In this document: positions 23,989-32,130 of the stretch, one piece after another
Numbering within the stretch: the stretch's first letter is position 1
Layout: every line of letters starts with the position of its first letter
Assembly: GCF_900100885.1 (NCBI RefSeq)
Contig: NZ_LT629692.1
Location: forward strand, 682,001 to 746,000
Source: Microbacterium pygmaeum
GTDB taxonomy: Bacteria; Actinomycetota; Actinomycetes; Actinomycetales; Microbacteriaceae
Direction: 5' to 3'
DNA: 64,000 nucleotides
Position numbers and translations under genes: made by a program
Notes under the pieces: model-generated
Database searches by the model: none
What the model saw: only the letters and a program-made list of their open reading frames with translations
What the model was told of the DNA's origin: nothing

Positions 23989-25395
23989 ATGGCCGAGAAT
24001 CTGCAGGACGTGCTGGATGAGGCCGGAAGTGCGGTGGAGTTGCTGCGCAACTCGCAGCTCGGGACGTACATCTATCCGGTGGTTCCCGCCGAGTTCACCA
24101 ACTGGCGCCGTGAGCAGAAGTCCTGGCGCCAGAGTGCGGTCCTGTTCGACCAGTCGCACCACATGGTCAACTTCTTCATGTCGGGGCCGGACGCGCTGAA
24201 GCTGCTGTCCGAGACGGGAATCAACAGTTTCGCGAACTTTCCGCTGAACACGGCGAAGCAGTTCGTGCCGACGGCGTCCAACGGCGGTGTGATCGGGGAC
24301 GGCATCCTGTTCCACGAGGGTGAGGACGAGTACGTGTACGTGGGTCGCGCGCCGGGCGCGAACTGGCTGCAGTTCCACGCCGAGACCGGGGGCTACGACG
24401 TCGAGGTCCGCTACGACGATCGTTCCCCGTCGCGCCCGTACGGAGCCGCGGTCGACCGCGAGTACTACCGGTTCCAGATCCAGGGCCCGAATGCGTGGCA
24501 GATCATCGAGAAGCTCAATGGCGGGGCATTGGAGAAGGTGCGCTTCTTCCATATGGGTGAGATGACGATCGCGGGCGAGCAGGTTCGCACGCTGCGCCAC
24601 GGGATGGCCGGTGCGCCGGGTCTGGAGCTGTGGGGCCCCTACGAGCAGCACGGGAAGATCCGCGACGCGATCCTCGAGGCCGGTCGCGAGTTCGGCATCG
24701 AGCCGTGCGGTTCCCGTGCATACTCCTCGAACACCCTCGAGTCGGGGTGGATCCCCTCGCCGCTGCCTGCCATCTACTCCAGCGACGCGGAGCGCGCGTA
24801 CCGTGAATGGCTGCCCGCGAACAGCTACGAGGCGATCAACGCCCTGGCCGGCTCGTTCGTCTCCGCGGACATCGAGGACTACTACCTGAACCCGTGGGAG
24901 CTGGGCTACGGGTCGTTCGTGAAGTTCGACCACGACTTCATCGGTCGTGACGCGCTGGAGAAGATCGACCCGGCTGCGCAGCGCAAGAAGGTCACGCTCG
25001 CCTGGAACGACGAAGACCTCGCCAAGCTGCTGACCACCCCCATCGACCGCGACGGCACCGGCTACCAGGTCTTCGACCTGCCCAACGCGAACTACGGCTC
25101 GTCCAATTACGACGCCGTGATCGACGCGAACGGCGACACCGTCGGGCTCTCCCTGTTCACCGGCGTCACCGCGAACGAGAAACGCGGCCTCTCCCTGGCG
25201 ACCGTCGACGCCGACGTCCCGATCGGCGCCGAGGTCCGCGTGGTGTGGGGCGAACCCGACGGCGGCACCCGCAAAACCACCGTCGAACCGCACGAGCAGC
25301 TCGCCGTCCGCGCCGTGGTCAGCCCGGTGCCGTACGCCGTCACGGCCCGCACCGAATACCACGGCGGCTGGCGCACCGCAGCGGTGAACGCCTGA
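23989..25395 (+). CDS. ligM: THF-dependent aromatic O-demethylase, LigM/DesA-type, paralogue 2
   Basis: 468 residues, closest to paralogue 1 over the whole length. It shares AENLQDVLDEAGS-VELLRN at the start, DQSHHM at 54-59, EYYRFQIQGP, LRHGMAGAPGLE, LESGWIPSPLPAIY and FVKFDHDFIGRDALEKIDPAAQRKKVTLAW. It transfers an aryl O-methyl group to THF by family analogy. Placed divergently from galB, it suggests demethylation feeding the extradiol branch (syringate or 3-O-methylgallate are candidates). Its stop overlaps the start of paralogue 3 (TGATG), so both come from one transcript. Confidence 0.82.
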   Translation: MAENLQDVLDEAGSAVELLRNSQLGTYIYPVVPAEFTNWRREQKSWRQSAVLFDQSHHMVNFFMSGPDALKLLSETGINSFANFPLNTAKQFVPTASNGGVIGDGILFHEGEDEYVYVGRAPGANWLQFHAETGGYDVEVRYDDRSPSRPYGAAVDREYYRFQIQGPNAWQIIEKLNGGALEKVRFFHMGEMTIAGEQVRTLRHGMAGAPGLELWGPYEQHGKIRDAILEAGREFGIEPCGSRAYSSNTLESGWIPSPLPAIYSSDAERAYREWLPANSYEAINALAGSFVSADIEDYYLNPWELGYGSFVKFDHDFIGRDALEKIDPAAQRKKVTLAWNDEDLAKLLTTPIDRDGTGYQVFDLPNANYGSSNYDAVIDANGDTVGLSLFTGVTANEKRGLSLATVDADVPIGAEVRVVWGEPDGGTRKTTVEPHEQLAVRAVVSPVPYAVTARTEYHGGWRTAAVNA

Positions 25396-26759
25396 TGCCC
25401 GCCACCGAGTCCGTCGCAGAGGCGATCGCCAGGGTCGGGAGCCCGGTCGAGCTGCTGCGCAACGCGCAGTCGCGCCCGACGATCTTCCCCGTCACTCCGG
25501 AGTTCACGAACTGGCGGTCCGAGCAGCTGTCCTGGCGCACCTCGGTTGCGCTGCTGGATCAGTCGCATCACATGACGGACCTGTTCATCTCCGGGCCCGA
25601 CGCCCTCAGGCTGCTCGCCGACACAGGGGTGAACAGCTTCGCGAACTTCGCGGTCGACCGGGCCAAGCAGTTCATCGCGGTCAACCACGAGGGCTATCTG
25701 ATCGGCGACGCCATCCTGTTCCATCTCGACGAGGACTCGTTCGACCTCGTCGGCTGGTTCATGGTGCTCGACTGGGTGCAGTTCATCGGAGAGACGGGCG
25801 ACTACGACGTCACCTTCACCCGCGACGCCAACTCCCTCATGCGGGCGCCGGGCGAGGATCCCGCACTGTACCGCTACGAGATCCAGGGACCGCACGCGCT
25901 CGCGCTGATGGAGAAGGTGACCGGAGCGCCGATTCCGCCGACGAAGTTCTTCCACATGGCGACCTTCACGATCGACGGACTCCAGGTGCGATCACTGCGT
26001 CACGGGATGGCGGGCCAGCCCGGCTTCGAGCTGTTCGGCCCGTGGGCCGAGGGCGAGCGAGTGCGCGATGCCCTGATCGCCTCGGGTGAGGAGTTCGGCC
26101 TCGTGCTCGTCGGCTCGAAGGCGTACTCGTCGGCCAACCTCGAATCGGCATGGGTGCCCTCTCCGCTGCCCGCGATCTTCACCGGCGAGGGGAGCGCCGA
26201 CTACCTGCGGTGGCTTCCCGCGAATCGCGCGGGATCCCTTGCCGGCAGCCTCGTCTCGGACGACATCGAGGACTACTACCTCACGCCGTACGACCTCGGC
26301 TACGGGCGGAGCGTCGCGTTCGACCACGACTTCATCGGCCGCTCCGCGCTCGAGCAGCATGCGAAAGGCCCGCTGCGCTCGAAGGTCACCCTGGTGTGGA
26401 ACCCCGAAGACGTCGCCGCCGCGCAGCGCTCGCTCTATGAGCCGGGCGTGCCGGCCAAGTACATCGATTTCCCGAAGGCACGGTACGGCGTGTACCAGGT
26501 TGACCGAGTCCTGGCCGACGGGGCCGAAGTCGGGATCTCCCACGACGCGGGCTACATCACCGGCGAGCAGGTGTTCGTCTCGCTGGCCAGCATCGATGCA
26601 GACCATTCCGAGCCCGGCACCGAGGTCGTGGTGGTGTGGGGTGAGGATCCGGTCTCCACCAAGCCTGCCGTCGAGCCGCACCGTCAGGTCGAGATCCGCG
26701 CGACCGTGTACCCCGCACCCTATTCGTCGTTCGCGCGGGAGAACTACCGCAAGGACTGA
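25395..26759 (+). CDS. THF-dependent aromatic O-demethylase, LigM/DesA-type, paralogue 3
   Basis: 454 residues; belongs with paralogue 4 in a second subgroup (shorter C-terminus, KARYG...QVDRV instead of NANYGSSNYDAV). DQSHHM is at 55-60, with RYEIQGPHALALMEKVTG, LRHGMAGQPGFELFGPWAEG and DYYLTPYDLGYGRSVAFDHDFIGR. Co-transcribed with paralogue 2. Two coupled but clearly diverged copies argue for two different methoxy substrates or two positions of one substrate, as with DesA (syringate) and LigM (vanillate, 3-O-methylgallate). Confidence 0.78.
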   Translation: MPATESVAEAIARVGSPVELLRNAQSRPTIFPVTPEFTNWRSEQLSWRTSVALLDQSHHMTDLFISGPDALRLLADTGVNSFANFAVDRAKQFIAVNHEGYLIGDAILFHLDEDSFDLVGWFMVLDWVQFIGETGDYDVTFTRDANSLMRAPGEDPALYRYEIQGPHALALMEKVTGAPIPPTKFFHMATFTIDGLQVRSLRHGMAGQPGFELFGPWAEGERVRDALIASGEEFGLVLVGSKAYSSANLESAWVPSPLPAIFTGEGSADYLRWLPANRAGSLAGSLVSDDIEDYYLTPYDLGYGRSVAFDHDFIGRSALEQHAKGPLRSKVTLVWNPEDVAAAQRSLYEPGVPAKYIDFPKARYGVYQVDRVLADGAEVGISHDAGYITGEQVFVSLASIDADHSEPGTEVVVVWGEDPVSTKPAVEPHRQVEIRATVYPAPYSSFARENYRKD

Positions 26760-26773
26760 GCAAGCACGGGGAA

Positions 26774-26803
26774 GGGGGACGGATGCCGCGGCATCCGTCC
26801 CCC
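26774..26803. terminator. Perfect 30-bp palindrome between convergent ligM genes
   Basis: The half GGGGGACGGATGCCG is followed directly by its complement. It sits 14 bases after the stop of paralogue 3 and 9 bases before the stop of paralogue 4, so it can end both transcripts. Its centre contains the genus-typical GGATGCC/GGCATCC pair. Confidence 0.7.
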
Positions 26804-26812
26804 TATGCTCGC

Positions 26813-28183
26813 TCAGTCGTTGGCGCGGTAGACCGTTCGGGCGAAGTCGTGGAACGGAGCCGGCGCGACGGTCGCGCGGATGCGCACTTGGCGATGCGCG
26901 GCGTCGGCCTGTGGCTTGGAAGAGATGGGATTCTCGCCCCACACGATCTCGACCTCCGAGCCGTCGCCGACCTCGTTGTCGAGCGTCGCCAGCGACATGT
27001 ACAGCTGGTCGAACGCGACGTAGCCGGCGTCGGTCGAGATCCCGACGACCCGGTCGTCCTTTCGCACCTCGTCCATCTGGAAGAGCCCGTAGCGGGCCTT
27101 CGGGAAATCGAGGAACTTGGCGGGGACGCCGGGCTCGAGCTGCGACCGGACCACCGAGGCGACATCGTCGGCGTTCCACAGCAGCGTCACCTTGCGCCGC
27201 GGCGGCGCCGCGGCGTGGGCCTCGAGGGCCTCGCGGCCGTGGAATTCATGATCGAACCGGACCGACTTGCCCAGCCCGAGGTCATAGGGGGTCATGTAGT
27301 AGTCGTGGATGTCGGCGGAGGAGAGCGATCCGCCGATCGAGCCCGCTCGTGCAGCCGGCAGCCACTCGCGGTACTCGCTGAAGTCGTCGTCGAAGATGGC
27401 CGGGAACGGTGTCGGAACCCAGCCGGCTTCGAGGGGGGTCGCCGAGTACGCCTTCGCGCCGACCCGCCGGATGTCGAACTGGGCGCCCGCCTCCAACAGC
27501 GCTTCGAGCACGACGTCGCTGTCGGCCCAGGGCCCGAAGAACTCGAATCCGGGCTGACCGGCCATTCCGTGACGCAGGGCCCGGACCTCCTTGCCCGCGA
27601 TCCGGAACGTGCCGATATGGAAGAACTTGACGTCCGGGACCGGACCTTCCAAGAGCTTCTCCATCACCTCGTTCGCTCGGGGTCCCTGCAGTTCATACCG
27701 GTAGAACGTCGGCGGACCTTGCCGCATATGCGAGTTGCCCTCCAGGCGGTGATGGACATCCTCACCGGCCGCTTCGGCCCGCTCGGCGTTGAAGCGGACC
27801 CAGTCGATGAGCAGATGATGCCCGACGAGCACGAGGCCTTCGACGACGTCGGTGAGGTAGAAGAGGATGCCGTCGCCGATCAGGTACCCGTCCTTGTTCA
27901 CCGAGATCAGCTGCTTGGCGACCCCCGGCCTGAAGGTCGCGAAGGTGTTCGGGGAGATCGACTCCAGCAGCGGGATGAGGTCCTCGCCCCACAGGAAGAG
28001 CTGGGTCATGTGGTGCGACTGATCCATGAGCGCGACGGTGGTGTTCCACGCGCGCTGCTCGTCGCGCCAGTTGGTGAACTCGGGAGCGACCGGGAACGTG
28101 AATGCCGGCCAGTCCTGGTTGCGCAGCAGCTCGACCGGGCTGCCCGCCCGTTCGATGGCCTGTGCCAGGGATTCGGATGTCAT
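26813..28183 (-). CDS. THF-dependent aromatic O-demethylase, LigM/DesA-type, paralogue 4
   Basis: 456 residues, ATG with GGAAAGG six bases upstream. DQSHHM is at 54-59, followed by family segments RYELQGPRANEVMEKLL, LRHGMAGQPGFEFFGPW and DYYMTPYDLGLGKSVRFDHEFHGREALE. It differs most from the others around residues 120-155 (VEGLVLVGHHLLIDW, then EAAGEDVHHRLEGNSHM), a region that carries substrate contacts in GcvT folds. Convergent with paralogue 3 and transcribed alone. A perfect 17-bp IclR-type palindrome lies 63 bases upstream of the start, so it may be controlled separately from the other copies. Confidence 0.78.
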   Translation of the reverse strand: MTSESLAQAIERAGSPVELLRNQDWPAFTFPVAPEFTNWRDEQRAWNTTVALMDQSHHMTQLFLWGEDLIPLLESISPNTFATFRPGVAKQLISVNKDGYLIGDGILFYLTDVVEGLVLVGHHLLIDWVRFNAERAEAAGEDVHHRLEGNSHMRQGPPTFYRYELQGPRANEVMEKLLEGPVPDVKFFHIGTFRIAGKEVRALRHGMAGQPGFEFFGPWADSDVVLEALLEAGAQFDIRRVGAKAYSATPLEAGWVPTPFPAIFDDDFSEYREWLPAARAGSIGGSLSSADIHDYYMTPYDLGLGKSVRFDHEFHGREALEAHAAAPPRRKVTLLWNADDVASVVRSQLEPGVPAKFLDFPKARYGLFQMDEVRKDDRVVGISTDAGYVAFDQLYMSLATLDNEVGDGSEVEIVWGENPISSKPQADAAHRQVRIRATVAPAPFHDFARTVYRAND

Positions 28184-28245
28184 CGTCGACCTTTCCGCCG
28201 TTGGTCCTCCCACGCTACGAGCGTCGGCAGCGCGAGGGGCGACGC

Positions 28246-28262
28246 CTTCCGTTGAACGGAAG
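28246..28262. promoter_or_regulatory. 17-bp palindromic operator upstream of ligM4
   Basis: CTTCCGTT-G-AACGGAAG, exact eight-base arms with a one-base centre, 63 bases upstream of the ligM4 start. The same architecture and near-identical core occur before pobA (43349-43365) and near the IclR at 31000 (31920-31934). Confidence 0.65.
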
Positions 28263-28291
28263 TCGCCGGTCGAGGGGGTCGGCGGACCGTC

Positions 28292-28951
28292 CTAGGGGAG
28301 CTCGCGGAGCGCGCCGATGACGCTTCGCAGATGGGCGCGCACCGCCTGCTCAGCAGCGTCCGGGTCGCGGGAGACGATCGCGTCGATGATCGCCGCGTGC
28401 TCCAGCACCGAGACCTTGGCGCGCTGCGGGCGGGATGACAGCTTGAACTGATGGCGCACGCTCTGGGCGTGCAGACGCCCGAGCACGTCGGATGCCGTCG
28501 CGTGCCGACTCAGGGATCGCACACGCTGATCCAGCAGCTGATTCAGCCGGGAGTACTCCACCAGGTCGCCGTCGGCCACGGCGTCGATCATGTCCTGGCG
28601 CATGCGCTGGAACTGCTCGATCTGCTCGTCCGAGACGGATGCCGCGGTCTTCGCGGCGCAGAGGCCCTCGACGCCGATCCGCACCTCGAGGATCTCGATC
28701 GCCTCGGCCAGCGAGATCGCCCGGACACGCGATCCGCGGTTGGGCAGCCGCTCGACCAGCCCCTCGTTGGCGAGCTCGAGCAGCGCGGTGCGCACCGTCG
28801 CCCGGCTCGCGGCGAAGGTCTCGCTGAGATCGGCCTCGATCAGGCGCTGATTCGGGGCGTAGTCACCGCGTACGATCGCGCTGCGGATGACGTCGGTGAC
28901 GCGCTCCTCGGATGCTGCGGCATCGGGACCGCTCTGCGCAAGGATGGTCAT
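28292..28951 (-). CDS. GntR family regulator, FCD (FadR-like) subgroup
   Basis: 219 residues from ATG (MTILAQSG) with GAAGGGAA upstream. The winged helix covers about 17-80: VTDVIRSAIVRGDYAPNQRLIEADLSETFAASRATVRTALLELANEGLV, the standard GntR pattern. The C-terminal FCD helices (about 85-215) include EVRIGVEGLCA and a metal-site-like HAAIIDAIVSRDPDAAEQAVRAHL. FCD members sense small carboxylates. It is divergent from the DUF1932 dehydrogenase with a palindromic operator between them. Confidence 0.9.
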   Translation of the reverse strand: MTILAQSGPDAAASEERVTDVIRSAIVRGDYAPNQRLIEADLSETFAASRATVRTALLELANEGLVERLPNRGSRVRAISLAEAIEILEVRIGVEGLCAAKTAASVSDEQIEQFQRMRQDMIDAVADGDLVEYSRLNQLLDQRVRSLSRHATASDVLGRLHAQSVRHQFKLSSRPQRAKVSVLEHAAIIDAIVSRDPDAAEQAVRAHLRSVIGALRELP

Positions 28952-28994
28952 CGAGTTCCCTTCGGCCGGCCGGGTTCGAGCCGGCTTCAACCAC

Positions 28995-29008
28995 TATTGT
29001 CAACAATA
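28995..29008. promoter_or_regulatory. GntR-type operator
   Basis: TATTGT-CA-ACAATA, six-base arms around a two-base centre, between the divergent GntR and dehydrogenase genes. FCD regulators commonly bind TTGTnnACAA-like dyads. On the minus strand it also contains a TTGACA -35-like hexamer. Confidence 0.6.
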
Positions 29009-29039
29009 TAGGTGGATGGTTGATCGGCGAGGAGTGACG

Positions 29040-29828
29040 TTGCACATCGCAGTGCTGGGTCTGGGCGAAGCGGGGAGCATCTACGCCGCCGATCTCGCGT
29101 CGCGTGGAGCGTCCGTCGTCGGAACCGACCTGCACGTCGCGGTCGCCGCCCCCGGCGTCCGGATCCAGCCCGATATCGCATCCGCGGTGCGCGATGCGGA
29201 CCTCGTGCTGAGCCTGGTGGGCGCAGGGTCCGCGGCATCCGTCCTCACGGGCGCGCTCCCGGCGATGGCCAGCGCCGCCCTCTACGCCGACATGAACACC
29301 AGCGGACCGGACAACAAGCGGGCGCTGGCCGAGGTCGCAGCCGCACGCGGCATCCGCTTCGTCGACGTGGCGATCCTCGCGCCGGTGACCCGCGCGCGCA
29401 TCGACACGCCGCTCCTCGTGAGCGGTCCCGGCGTCGCGGCGCTGCAGCCGTTGCTGACCCAGCTGCGGATCCCCGCGATGGACGTCGGATCGGACGCGGG
29501 AGCGGCGGCGAGCCGCAAACTCCTGCGCAGCGTGTTCATGAAGGGTTTGGCCGCCGTGGTCATCGAGAGCGTGACGGCCGCCCAGGCGTTCGGCGCCGAA
29601 GCGTGGGTGGTCGACCAGATCGCGTCGGAACTGGGCGCCGCAGGGGACGAGGCAGTGCGTCACCTCATCGACGGCACCACGAAGCACGCCGTTCGACGCG
29701 AGGCCGAGATGATCGAGGTGCGCGACCTGCTCGACGAGCTCGGTGCGGCGCATCCGATGACCGACGGCACGATCCAGTGGCTGCGCGCGCTCGCGAGCCA
29801 GGCGTCAGCGCCGGAGGATCGAGGCTGA
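29040..29828 (+). CDS. NAD(P)-dependent oxidoreductase, 6-phosphogluconate/3-hydroxyisobutyrate dehydrogenase-like (DUF1932)
   Basis: 262 residues from a TTG (MHIAVLGLGEAGS) with GGAG five bases upstream. An N-terminal Rossmann domain with GLGEAG at residue 7 binds the dinucleotide, and LVGAGSAA and DMNTSGPDNK correspond to the 3-hydroxyacid dehydrogenase signature region. The helical C-terminal domain (about 160-250) with SRKLLRSVFMKGLAAVVIE matches DUF1932, where the Lys in FMKG is the likely catalytic residue. Substrate is unknown. Convergent with the MetE-like gene, four bases apart. Confidence 0.75.
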   Translation: MHIAVLGLGEAGSIYAADLASRGASVVGTDLHVAVAAPGVRIQPDIASAVRDADLVLSLVGAGSAASVLTGALPAMASAALYADMNTSGPDNKRALAEVAAARGIRFVDVAILAPVTRARIDTPLLVSGPGVAALQPLLTQLRIPAMDVGSDAGAAASRKLLRSVFMKGLAAVVIESVTAAQAFGAEAWVVDQIASELGAAGDEAVRHLIDGTTKHAVRREAEMIEVRDLLDELGAAHPMTDGTIQWLRALASQASAPEDRG

Positions 29829-29832
29829 CCCG

Positions 29833-30951
29833 CTACGCGTCCGGCCAGACCTTCGCCGCGATCGCGACGGCCTCTTCGATCTTCGCCCACTGCTCGGCCT
29901 CGGACAGGACGTTGCCCTCTTCGGTCGAGGCGAACCCGCATTGCGGGCTGAGCGCCAGCTGTTCCAGCGGCGCGATCGCGGCGGCCTCCTCGATGCGGCG
30001 GGTGATCGCATCGACGTCTTCGAGCGCTCCTGATTTCGTCGTGATCAGGCCGAGTTCGACGACCTTGTCACCCTTCGGCAGGAAGCGCAGCGGCTCGAAA
30101 CCGCCGGCGCGCTCGCTGTCGTACTCCAGGAAGTAGCCGTCGAAGGGGGTCTCGCCGAGCAACTGCTCGGCGACCGGCTCGTAGCCGCCCGACGAGATCC
30201 ACGTCGAGCGGAAGTTGCCGCGGCACACGTGCGTCGTGATCACCATGTCGGCGGGCTTGTCGCGAAGTGATGCGGTGATGAGCGACGCGTAGCGCTCCGC
30301 CAGGTGGTCGGTGCGGATGCCGCGCTCCGCCGCCTTGGCCAGCTCGACGTCCGAGCAGAGGTACGCCCAGGCGGTGTCGTCGAACTGCAGGTAGCGGCAT
30401 CCGGCGTCGTAGAACGCCTGCACCGCGGCGCGGTAGGTCGCCGCGAGGTCCTCGAAGATGTCGTCGTGTCCGCCATAGTGCGATCCCTCCAGGGCATCGG
30501 ACTCGAGACGGAAGTCGAGCACGGTGGGGGCGGGGATGCTGAACTTCGGCGTCACTCCGGCCGCCTCGGCGACGGGCTTGAGGAAGCGGAAGTGCTCGAG
30601 CATCGGGTGATCGGCCGGGAAGCCGATCTGGCGGTCGATGTGCAGGCCCAGCGGTCGCGTCTGCACTCCCTGGAACTGGATGCCGTGGTCGAGCTCGACG
30701 ACGTTGACGCCGTCGAGCATGCCGAAGAAGTCGAAGTGCCACCACGAGCGGCGGAACTCGCCGTCGGTGGCGACCTTCAGCCCCGCGGCGGCTTCGCGCT
30801 GCACGAGTGCGGTGATCGCCTCGTCTTCGACCAGCGCCAGTCCGGCGGCGTCGAGATCGCCGGCGGCGACGCGTGCTCGCGCGGCCTTGACCGACTCTGG
30901 ACGCAGGAAGCTGCCGACGATGTCGGCGCGGAACGGCGGGTTGACAGACAT
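29833..30951 (-). CDS. Cobalamin-independent methionine synthase-like methyltransferase (MetE C-terminal domain only)
   Basis: 372 residues, about half of full MetE, so of the YxjG/archaeal MetE type. Zinc ligands are visible: His and Cys in TTHVCRGN, Glu in YFLEYDS and Cys in LSPQCGFAS. The start DIVGSFLRPESV is typical. Such proteins transfer a methyl group from a folate or other donor to a thiol. In an O-demethylation island it is a plausible sink for 5-methyl-THF (to homocysteine), or an enzyme for a different methyl donor. AAGGTGG precedes the ATG. The IclR gene is 48 bases upstream in the same direction. Confidence 0.8.
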   Translation of the reverse strand: MSVNPPFRADIVGSFLRPESVKAARARVAAGDLDAAGLALVEDEAITALVQREAAAGLKVATDGEFRRSWWHFDFFGMLDGVNVVELDHGIQFQGVQTRPLGLHIDRQIGFPADHPMLEHFRFLKPVAEAAGVTPKFSIPAPTVLDFRLESDALEGSHYGGHDDIFEDLAATYRAAVQAFYDAGCRYLQFDDTAWAYLCSDVELAKAAERGIRTDHLAERYASLITASLRDKPADMVITTHVCRGNFRSTWISSGGYEPVAEQLLGETPFDGYFLEYDSERAGGFEPLRFLPKGDKVVELGLITTKSGALEDVDAITRRIEEAAAIAPLEQLALSPQCGFASTEEGNVLSEAEQWAKIEEAVAIAAKVWPDA

Positions 30952-30999
30952 GGCGACCACCTTAGTCGAGGCGCCGGTGCCCGTCTTGGCGTCGACGCG

Positions 31000-31866
31000 T
31001 CACGACGCCGACGTGGTCGAGGTCGCCTCGAAGTACTCCATGGACCGGATCGACGAGGTGACCAGCGGCCGGTAGCGTCCGCCCGCGGTCGCGGCGGGGT
31101 GACCGGTCGGCAGGGAGGCGGCGCGCATCGCAGCGCTGATGTCGCGCGCCGCCCGGATCAGCAGCTCGATATGCCCGAGCGTCGGTGCGTCGTCGTTGGG
31201 CACGACGACGCCGATCGCCGCGATGACATCGCGGTGGGCGCCGTAGACGGGAACGGCGATGCCTCTCGACTCCTCGTGGATGTGGCCGTCGCACACCGCC
31301 CAGCCGTCGGCGCGGACGCGCCGCAAGGCGGCCTGCAGCTGTTGTTCGGTCTGGATGGTGTGCGGCGTGAAGCGACGCATCGGACCGGCCAGGACGGAGT
31401 CGACGACCGACTGCCCGGAATGCGCGAGCAGCACGAGTCCGCTCGAGGTGGCATGCAGCGGCATGCGTCCGCCGATGAGCGTCGCGTTGATGACGGCGTC
31501 GCGGGCGGACAGCCGATCGAGGAACAGGACTTCGGTGTCACTGAGCACAGCCAGTTGCGCGTGCTGGCGCACACGCGCCTGCACCGCCTCCAGATGCGGT
31601 CGGGCCAGCTCTCGCAGCCCCAGCGCGCCCGGTGTGCGGCAGGCGAGCTCCCACAGGCGGACGCCGAGCCGGTACGTGCGGTCGGGGAGCCTCTCCAGCA
31701 GGCCCTCGCGCTCCAGCTCGGCGACGACGCGGTGCGCGGTGGAGAGCGCGAGGCCCGCGCGCTCGGCGATCTCCGACAGCGAGAGGAAGGGCACGGCCGC
31801 CTCGAACGCGCCCAGCACCCGGAGATGCTTGTGGAGAACCGACTCCCCATCGGACGCACGGGCCAC
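31000..31866 (-). CDS. IclR family transcriptional regulator (first of four)
   Basis: 288 residues from a GTG with GAGGAG upstream; longer ATG starts at 31911/31908 are possible. The HTH lies at about 15-75 (VLGAFEAAVPFLSLSEIAERAGLALSTAHRVVAELEREGLL), and the effector domain from about 85 (RPHLEAVQARVRQHAQLAVL, ISAAMR near 235). It is divergent from the ABC importer operon, with an imperfect 15-bp palindrome (31920-31934) between them. It probably controls the importer and perhaps the MetE-like gene. Confidence 0.88.
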   Translation of the reverse strand: MARASDGESVLHKHLRVLGAFEAAVPFLSLSEIAERAGLALSTAHRVVAELEREGLLERLPDRTYRLGVRLWELACRTPGALGLRELARPHLEAVQARVRQHAQLAVLSDTEVLFLDRLSARDAVINATLIGGRMPLHATSSGLVLLAHSGQSVVDSVLAGPMRRFTPHTIQTEQQLQAALRRVRADGWAVCDGHIHEESRGIAVPVYGAHRDVIAAIGVVVPNDDAPTLGHIELLIRAARDISAAMRAASLPTGHPAATAGGRYRPLVTSSIRSMEYFEATSTTSAS

Positions 31867-31919
31867 GGTTCTCCTCATCGAGCGCACGACCGGCGGGTGG
31901 ACGGCCATCATAGATCCGA

Positions 31920-31934
31920 TTCCGTTCAATGGAA
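31920..31934. promoter_or_regulatory. IclR-type half-perfect operator
   Basis: TTCCGTT-C-AATGGAA, one mismatch between arms. Same core as the perfect palindromes upstream of ligM4 and pobA. Lies between the IclR gene and the importer. Confidence 0.5.
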
Positions 31935-32023
31935 ACCGGAAGCGCCTCTGCGACCCGCAGCCGTAGCGTTCCGGGTGTGCGGATCACGTCCGGATCACGA
32001 AATCCGAATTCGTTCCAAAATCG

Positions 32024-32052
32024 TTGACAATCTCGGTGGCGATCCATAGCGT
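32024..32052 (+). promoter_or_regulatory. Promoter of the importer operon
   Basis: TTGACA (32024-32029), 17-base spacer, TAGCGT (32047-32052), about 79 bases before the first ATG. The -35 is a perfect consensus and the -10 fits TAnnnT. The surrounding 60 bases are AT-rich relative to the window. Confidence 0.7.
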
Positions 32053-32130
32053 TTCGATGAAGCGGTTGCCGATCCCCGCTGACCGGCACCGATGCACCCG
32101 AGCAATGACGCGATCAGGGAGGGGTGACAC

